11,101 nt of DNA from CBDUQI01 sp965369325 (GTDB lineage: Bacteria > Pseudomonadota > Gammaproteobacteria > Steroidobacterales > JBCBZW01), in NCBI GenBank assembly GCA_965369325.1, contig CBDUQI010000197.1:1-11101 (forward strand), read 5' to 3'. Of this stretch, positions 7,561 through 11,101 are shown in pieces (positions within the stretch are counted from its first letter, which is position 1; every line of letters starts with the position of its first letter). A program made the translations under genes and the position numbers. Under the pieces are notes generated by a model that saw only the letters and a program-made list of their open reading frames with translations, ran no database searches and was not told where the DNA came from.

Positions 7561-7909
7561 GCCACTGCTCTCTTACCTGATCGTCCAGCGCATAGACAAT
7601 GCGCCGGACCTCGTCAACAGGGAGCCCGTAGGCACAGCAGTATCGGTGGACCGCGGACCACGGAGGCGGGCGGTTGTCACCAGCCCGAGGCTCGGTGAGC
7701 ATCGCCGTGAAAGCGTGCCAATACGCACTGTCGCGATCCTCCAGAGGCGGCGGCTTGCCCGCGGTGCCCTTGTTTAGCTCTATGCCACGCTCCCGAGCCG
7801 CGTCGGCGATCTGGGACTCTCGCCCCCCGATTCCGCGCAGCTGGTGATCCAGGAACGCAGCTAGTCTTTTACCGTGTCGTCCTCGTACTTGACGCGGTAA
7901 TTGGTCCAC
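7487..7909 (-). CDS. T-like extension of the tail assembly chaperone (GT frameshift part)
   Basis: This frame is -1 relative to chaperone G and overlaps its 3' end. It is closed upstream by a TAA just before base 7909, so it must be entered within the last 60 or so bases of G. The translated part after the likely slip site is 126 residues, so a GT fusion would be about 289 residues. It contains AYWHAFTAMLTEP and then PPPWSAVHRYCCAYGL followed by a helical VRRIVYALDDQVREQW. The W-x-AF, PW-x-A-x-x-Y, LD pattern is the kind I know from T-like tail chaperone extensions. In lambda, gpGT binds the tape measure protein and tube subunits during assembly. The 3' end overlaps the tape measure start by 74 bases. 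The alternative is separate initiation at GTG 7909, which has AAGG seven bases upstream. I favour frameshifting because the family normally uses it. Confidence 0.75.
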   Translation of the reverse strand: MDQLPRQVRGRHGKRLAAFLDHQLRGIGGRESQIADAARERGIELNKGTAGKPPPLEDRDSAYWHAFTAMLTEPRAGDNRPPPWSAVHRYCCAYGLPVDEVRRIVYALDDQVREQWRDRSGNQGNSGPGRGDPGPQPARR

Positions 7910-8355
7910 ACCGCGGCCTTATCTCGGATGGCTTTAAAGAACTTGGGCAGCCGGCAGAATGTATTCACGACAGTAATGTCGTCGAATGGGAGCGGAGTGT
8001 CGTTGGGGCCCAGGACATCCCACCCGGTGACGATTGATTCGGCGTATGCCTCGGCCAAAATGCGCACGTCAAGATCATGCGGAAGCTCAGTCACATTGTG
8101 CTCGGCCATGTAAGCCTGCACCTTTTTGGCCATCCTGAGCTGCGCGCGGCGCCAATCGTGATTGATCGCAGTATCCGTCGGTCGACACTTCACGGTGCCA
8201 ATGTAAGTGGCGCTGAAATACACCTTGACCGACAGGCCGTCGTCGATGAGTTCTTGATCGACGTCGTAGGCGTCAAAAACATTCATGCGCTCGGGCGCAT
8301 CGGGATCAACGGCCTGCTGCACGTCGTCTTCTCTGGGCTGTGTTGCCGCCACCAT
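7861..8355 (-). CDS. Tail assembly chaperone (lambda gpG-like)
   Basis: This 164-residue protein lies between the tube and tape measure genes, the fixed position of tail chaperones. A variable acidic start (residues 1-30) is followed by VKVYFSATYIGTVKCRPTD and a helical part RRAQLRMAKKVQAYMAEHNV. The conserved-looking C-terminal region reads AEAYAESIVTGWDVLG, PLPFDDITV and LPKFFKAIRDKAAVW. The pattern IV-x-GW-x(n)-LP(F/Y)-x(n)-LP-x-x-x-x-x-I is typical of phage tail chaperones. These proteins coat the tape measure before tube assembly and are not kept in the virion. The start at 8355 is set by a full AGGAGG seven bases upstream. An in-frame ATG at 8403 would lack such a site. The gene ends two codons after a likely slippery sequence. 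Confidence 0.87.
   Translation of the reverse strand: MVAATQPREDDVQQAVDPDAPERMNVFDAYDVDQELIDDGLSVKVYFSATYIGTVKCRPTDTAINHDWRRAQLRMAKKVQAYMAEHNVTELPHDLDVRILAEAYAESIVTGWDVLGPNDTPLPFDDITVVNTFCRLPKFFKAIRDKAAVWTNYRVKYEDDTVKD
7867..7873 (-). promoter_or_regulatory. Probable -1 frameshift site GGTAAAA (G to GT)
   Basis: In the G frame the codons are ACG GTA AAA GAC TAG, and in the -1 frame they are GGT AAA AGA CTA. The A-site pairing is perfect (AAA to AAA), while the P-site re-pairing (GTA to GGT) is imperfect, so the heptamer is noncanonical. It is the only run suited to slipping in the overlap between the -1 frame's TAA and G's TAG. A Shine-Dalgarno-like GAGGA at 7880-7884, nine bases before AAAA, could stimulate slipping as in dnaX. 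A weak hairpin (CTGG-ATCA-CCAG) lies downstream. Confidence 0.65.
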
Positions 8356-8362
8356 GTGGAGA

Positions 8363-8368
8363 CCTCCT
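8363..8368 (-). promoter_or_regulatory. Strong ribosome binding site AGGAGG for chaperone G
   Basis: A full AGGAGG lies seven bases before the ATG at 8355, in the 57-base gap after the tube gene. It is the strongest Shine-Dalgarno sequence in the window, and it fixes the chaperone start. The gap shows no convincing terminator. Confidence 0.85.
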
Positions 8369-8412
8369 GAGTTATTCAAAGGATTGGCGCGAGCCATACC
8401 CACGCCAGTGAA

Positions 8413-9912
8413 TCAAGCGGTGTAGTACATCCGCTGAGTGTGCATAGTGTAGCCCAGGACGCTGCTCAGCAATGCCTGGAAGCCCAGATTGATGACCGTA
8501 TCCTGATTTTTGCCCGGGACATCCGGCGCCCCACTGGTGAACTTAATCCGCGGCAGGTCGAACAACATGGTCCGGCCATCCAGCGCCTTGACGGCGAAAT
8601 CGTAGGACGTCTCGGTGTTGTTGAGCAACAGATTCAGGAGCGTATCATCGTCAAAGTAGGTGTTTAGGTTGCCCGTTACAGAGAACTCGCCCACGCCAAT
8701 CGCGGCAGCCCCGAATACGCCGACCGCTGCCAGGCTGCGCAGGTTATTGCTAATGAGGACTGACGCCTCAAGCACAAAATTCTTTGTCTGAGTCGCCACC
8801 GGATCGGTTCCTCGCCCAAGGCGCCCGATGTTGCTGGAGGTGTTGTACACATCGAATTGCGGCGCCGCAATATCGGTTGGCGTGCCGCCAGAATACAGAT
8901 TTGAGACGGTGGTGCCGGCCGTAGAGTTGAACCCGACCATGGTGACGCTGCCCGTAGCAATAGACTTGGGCTGCAGATTGATGCCGAGGCTGTTGATGGC
9001 CATCCCGAGAAACTGCTCGCGCGTCACCGGCGAGTGGTCCTCGAAGCGCCGCTCTACGCAATATTGGTGGCTGGCGATGGCATCCGAGCCATTGCGCACG
9101 TAATCACCAAAGAACAGCGTGACGTGGTCGCCGGTCGCCTCGGTGGCGGCGCCAGTCGGGGCGTCGAAAGTCAGCGCAGTGGATGCCTGGGATGCCACGC
9201 GGGCATAGACATTATTGCCGGCAGTGGTGAATCCGTGGATTTTGATCCATTGGCCAACGGCAAGCTCCGAGGCCGCGCCCATGAGGTTGTCAAAGTCGCT
9301 CGAGCCCGTCGCATCGATGCTGGCTACGGTGCCAGAGACGGTCATGTCGAAGTCGCCCGCGGCATTTGAGCGCACCCCGCACACAACCAGCAGCGTGCTG
9401 GCGTCGGCGGCAAAGGACGCGGTGACCGCATTGGTTGAGGCGCTCCAGGGACTCACCGTCAAAACGTTTGTGGCGATGGAGTCGATGACATAAACGCCGT
9501 CGCCGACCACGCCTGCGCTAGGGGCGACCAGCCGCACAACGTGGTCAGCGCGAAAGGCAGAGGCATCATCGACGGTGATGGCACCCACGCCGAATGCTGT
9601 AATTTCGCTAGAACCTGTGCGACGCGGCGCATTCTGCCAGGTTGAGAGCTTTGCGGACTCAATCAGCGAGTCGAAAGCTCCGAAAGACAACTCGAATCCG
9701 ATATCGCCGCCGGCCTCGGCACCCACCAGGATAGAGTCGGCAATCTGCCGGTCCGGCCGAAGCTCATTAGAGACAACCGTCTCAGGAACAAAGCCCAGGT
9801 TCGGCGTGCCCGTAATCCGCAGCGCGGTAAGCTCATTAGGCGCGAGCGTGATAGGCGCGGTGCGTTCGTTAGATTTGGCGATACTTACGCCGACGCGATT
9901 CGTGTCTGACAT
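8413..9912 (-). CDS. Major tail tube protein (Phage_tube_2-like) with large insertion
   Basis: This 499-residue protein forms the stacked rings of the tail tube. Residues 28-95 read ELTALRITGTPNLGFVPETV, then NELRPDRQIADSILVGAEAG and FELSFGAFDSLIESAK. This is the hallmark N-terminal half of the Phage_tube_2 group (LRxTGxS, S-x-E-(L/I)-R-x-DRQ, ELSYGxFDxLL). The C-terminal half, from about 275, carries SHQYCVERRFED, LGMAINSLGINLQPKSIATG and a final PRIKFTSG domain with QDTVINLGFQAL. Relatives are commonly nearer 300-350 residues. The excess sits at about 105-268, which holds two similar beta-rich modules probably displayed on the tube surface. The start at 9912 has GGGAG nine bases upstream. 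Its place between the tail-terminator gene and the chaperone gene is standard. Confidence 0.92.
   Translation of the reverse strand: MSDTNRVGVSIAKSNERTAPITLAPNELTALRITGTPNLGFVPETVVSNELRPDRQIADSILVGAEAGGDIGFELSFGAFDSLIESAKLSTWQNAPRRTGSSEITAFGVGAITVDDASAFRADHVVRLVAPSAGVVGDGVYVIDSIATNVLTVSPWSASTNAVTASFAADASTLLVVCGVRSNAAGDFDMTVSGTVASIDATGSSDFDNLMGAASELAVGQWIKIHGFTTAGNNVYARVASQASTALTFDAPTGAATEATGDHVTLFFGDYVRNGSDAIASHQYCVERRFEDHSPVTREQFLGMAINSLGINLQPKSIATGSVTMVGFNSTAGTTVSNLYSGGTPTDIAAPQFDVYNTSSNIGRLGRGTDPVATQTKNFVLEASVLISNNLRSLAAVGVFGAAAIGVGEFSVTGNLNTYFDDDTLLNLLLNNTETSYDFAVKALDGRTMLFDLPRIKFTSGAPDVPGKNQDTVINLGFQALLSSVLGYTMHTQRMYYTA
9109..9600 (-). other. Insertion in the tube protein holding two similar beta-rich modules
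   Basis: Residues about 105-268 interrupt the tube fold. Module one has ITVDDASAFRADHVVRLV and then GVYVIDSIATNVLTVSP. Module two has DFDNL, then LAVGQWIKIHGFTTAGNNVY and ARVASQASTALTF. Both follow the plan (V/A)-x-x-x-(I/V)-x-(I/L)-x-G/A, then N/G-x-Y-x-I/V-x-S, then LT(V/F). This suggests a duplicated small beta barrel on the tail surface. Boundaries are approximate and fold is inferred. Confidence 0.6.
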
Positions 9913-9921
9913 CTTAAGCGA

Positions 9922-9926
9922 CTCCC
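9922..9926 (-). promoter_or_regulatory. Ribosome binding site GGGAG for the tail tube gene
   Basis: GGGAG lies nine bases before the ATG at 9912, in the 50-base gap (9913-9962) between the terminator-like gene and the tube gene. No clear intrinsic terminator or promoter is seen in that gap. Confidence 0.7.
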
Positions 9927-9962
9927 AGATTTAATGGAGGTCCGCCTGCGACGACGCCACGG

Positions 9963-11101
9963 TCACGCTAGGGGTACGCCGCCGCGAACCGTGTCATACA
10001 CGAAGTCGGCGGTTACGTTGACCTGATAATAGCGATTATCCGGCCCAATTTCAGCAATCGTTTGATTGCGGAAAAACAGGCCGCCTGGGCCTGGGCCGAA
10101 ATCCTCAAAGAATTTGGCTGCATCGTCGGCCAGCTCGTTGGCCAGCTCCGTGCCCGTAGCCATTAGCACGAATACTTGCACAAATACCGTTCCGAAGCGC
10201 CTGAACCGGTTCGAGCTGCCTATTTCCGCCACCTCGCCGGCGTCGTGGCGGATCGCAAAGCGAACGAATGGCGCCGAAACAGAGGCCGCGATGTTCTGGT
10301 AAATCGCCTCCGCCGGCGTGCCCGTCCGGGCTGACCAGTAGGTATCGAAGCGCTCGCCCATGAAGCTGATGAACAGCTCAGGCGATATGAACGTGCCCGG
10401 CAGAAACACCGGCGGGATGAGAAATGCGCCAGTATCCGGATTCTCAACAACCGCCATGGTGGCCGAGACAAACCCGGCAATCGCGGATACAACGCCGGTG
10501 TCAGCGCCCTCAATGGCAGCCATGGCCCCAGATGCCAGGACGGCGCCAGTGAACGCCGCGGTATCACCTAACTCGCTAGCGGCGATCGTGCCCGATAGCG
10601 AGCCCCCGCCTGCGAACACCGCCGAATCTGGCGCCTCATTGGCGGAGATTGTTCCGCTTTCCGTAGATATTGCGCCGAAGCCGGCGACATCTGGCGTCTC
10701 TGTGGCGCTCAAGACGCCAGCGGCAAGTACGGTGCCCGCGAAGGCGGCCGTGTCCGGCGCCTCGCTCGATGAGACGAAGCTGACGCCAGACGAACCGCCG
10801 ATCAGCGCGCCCGTATCCGCGCCCTCTGTGGCCGCCAGAGAGGCAGCCAGTACCACCCCAGCCGCAATCGATGCCGTATCGGGCGCCTCAGTGACCGCTA
10901 TTGTGCCTGCAAGCAGTACGCCGCCCGCAAACGCCGCCAGATCCCCGCTATCGGACGCAGCCAGCACGCCGCCCTCGATGGACAGCCCTGACAGCGCGGC
11001 GACGTCCTGGCCCTCTGTGGCGACAATGGCGGCCCCTGCGAGCACCACCCCCACAAGCGCGCCCGCATCCGGCCCCTCAAGACCTGTCAGAGCGCCCTGC
11101 T
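9963..11101 (-). CDS. Repeat-array protein with C-terminal tail-terminator-like domain (start beyond right edge)
   Basis: The frame is open to the right edge, so the true start is outside the window. GTG 11054 is not the start, because the codons before it (LTGLEGPDAGALVG) continue the same repeat. Numbered from that GTG, residues 3-213 are ten tandem units of 21 residues with E/D at position 12 and an invariant D at position 15. Residues from about 213 to 363 form a separate domain: FMGERFDTYWSARTG, FVRFAIRHD, RRFGTVFVQVFVLMATGT, a helix ANELADDAAKFFEDF, and a final strand YYQVNVTADFVYD. This order, with the location just before the tube gene, fits tail-terminator/tail-completion proteins of the DUF4128/gpU kind. 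These cap the tube and join it to the head, and usually stand alone at about 130-150 residues. An internal ATG at 10361 would give such a protein but has no good Shine-Dalgarno sequence. The terminator role is likely; the role of the repeats is unknown. Confidence 0.75.
   Translation of the reverse strand, partial: QGALTGLEGPDAGALVGVVLAGAAIVATEGQDVAALSGLSIEGGVLAASDSGDLAAFAGGVLLAGTIAVTEAPDTASIAAGVVLAASLAATEGADTGALIGGSSGVSFVSSSEAPDTAAFAGTVLAAGVLSATETPDVAGFGAISTESGTISANEAPDSAVFAGGGSLSGTIAASELGDTAAFTGAVLASGAMAAIEGADTGVVSAIAGFVSATMAVVENPDTGAFLIPPVFLPGTFISPELFISFMGERFDTYWSARTGTPAEAIYQNIAASVSAPFVRFAIRHDAGEVAEIGSSNRFRRFGTVFVQVFVLMATGTELANELADDAAKFFEDFGPGPGGLFFRNQTIAEIGPDNRYYQVNVTADFVYDTVRGGVPLA
10419..11101 (-). 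repeat. 63-nt tandem coding repeats (21-residue units), continuing past the edge
   Basis: Ten full units and one partial unit follow the pattern: hydrophobic or Gly-rich start, small residue, I/L/V at position 8, A/S-x-x at 9-11, E or D at 12, D at 15, and often T-A-A-F-A-G at 16-21. Examples of the core are SEAPDTAAFAG, NEAPDSAVFAG and SELGDTAAFTG. Nine units are exactly 21 residues. The last has one extra residue before the terminator-like domain. The DNA copies differ at many sites while the protein pattern holds, which points to selection on the protein. Confidence 0.9.

Noticed and set aside
8356..8403. Longer start for the tail chaperone
   Set aside because: The AGGAGG seven bases before the ATG at 8355 decides for the shorter form.
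8356..8412. Possible small gene or terminator between tube and chaperone
   Set aside because: The gap is 57 bases, with only the AGGAGG and no stem followed by a T-run.
9913..9962. Possible terminator or promoter between the terminator-like and tube genes
   Set aside because: Only short imperfect inverted matches and no T-run; no convincing -35/-10 pair. The Shine-Dalgarno sequence is the only supported element.
10361..10361. Internal ATG as the start of a stand-alone tail terminator
   Set aside because: It would give a protein of normal size, but no good Shine-Dalgarno sequence precedes it and the frame is continuous with the repeats. Kept only as an alternative.
10419..11101. CRISPR-like reading of the regular 63-nt periodicity
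   Set aside because: There are no identical repeats separated by unique spacers. The period is a whole number of codons and the conservation is at the protein level.

Overview
The window is one stretch of the late structural module of a tailed double-stranded DNA phage or prophage, covering the tail genes. It looks like a siphovirus: it has a tail tube gene, a tape measure gene and a lambda-like tail tip, and no sheath or contractile baseplate gene is visible. Every credible gene is on the minus strand, so transcription runs from the right edge to the left edge. The DNA is GC-rich and almost fully coding. Adjacent genes are joined by ATGA or TGATG overlaps or by gaps of 4 to 57 bases. I see no tRNA, rRNA, CRISPR array, insertion sequence, integrase, lysis gene or host gene. 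The gene order and protein families fit a phage of Proteobacteria, but the host cannot be fixed from this sequence.

Layout in the direction of transcription: (1) 9963 to beyond 11101, a tail-terminator-like domain preceded by a long array of 21-residue tandem repeats that runs off the right edge; (2) 8413-9912, major tail tube protein with an unusually large internal insertion; (3) 7861-8355, tail assembly chaperone G; (4) 7487-7909, a T-like extension in the -1 frame, probably reached by programmed frameshifting at a GGTAAAA site; (5) 5185-7560, tape measure protein with 72-residue internal repeats; (6) 4171-5175 and (7) 3138-4166, two related distal-tail proteins of unknown exact role; (8) 1450-3141, a large tail-tip protein; (9) 626-1453, tail hub with lambda gpL-like Fe-S cysteines; (10) 1-626, the start of the tail tip/central fibre protein, cut by the left edge.

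How the genes work together: the hub and tip proteins form the initiator at the distal end of the tail. The tape measure, kept soluble by the G and GT chaperones, sets tube length. The tube protein polymerises around it, and the terminator domain caps the tube so that it can join the head.

No defence or signalling system of a new kind is evident. The most unusual item is the 63-nt (21-residue) repeat array placed in frame ahead of the tail-terminator domain. Next come the noncanonical but well-placed frameshift site, the small beta-rich insert that seems to recur in several tail proteins, and a perfect 12-bp hairpin inside one of those inserts.
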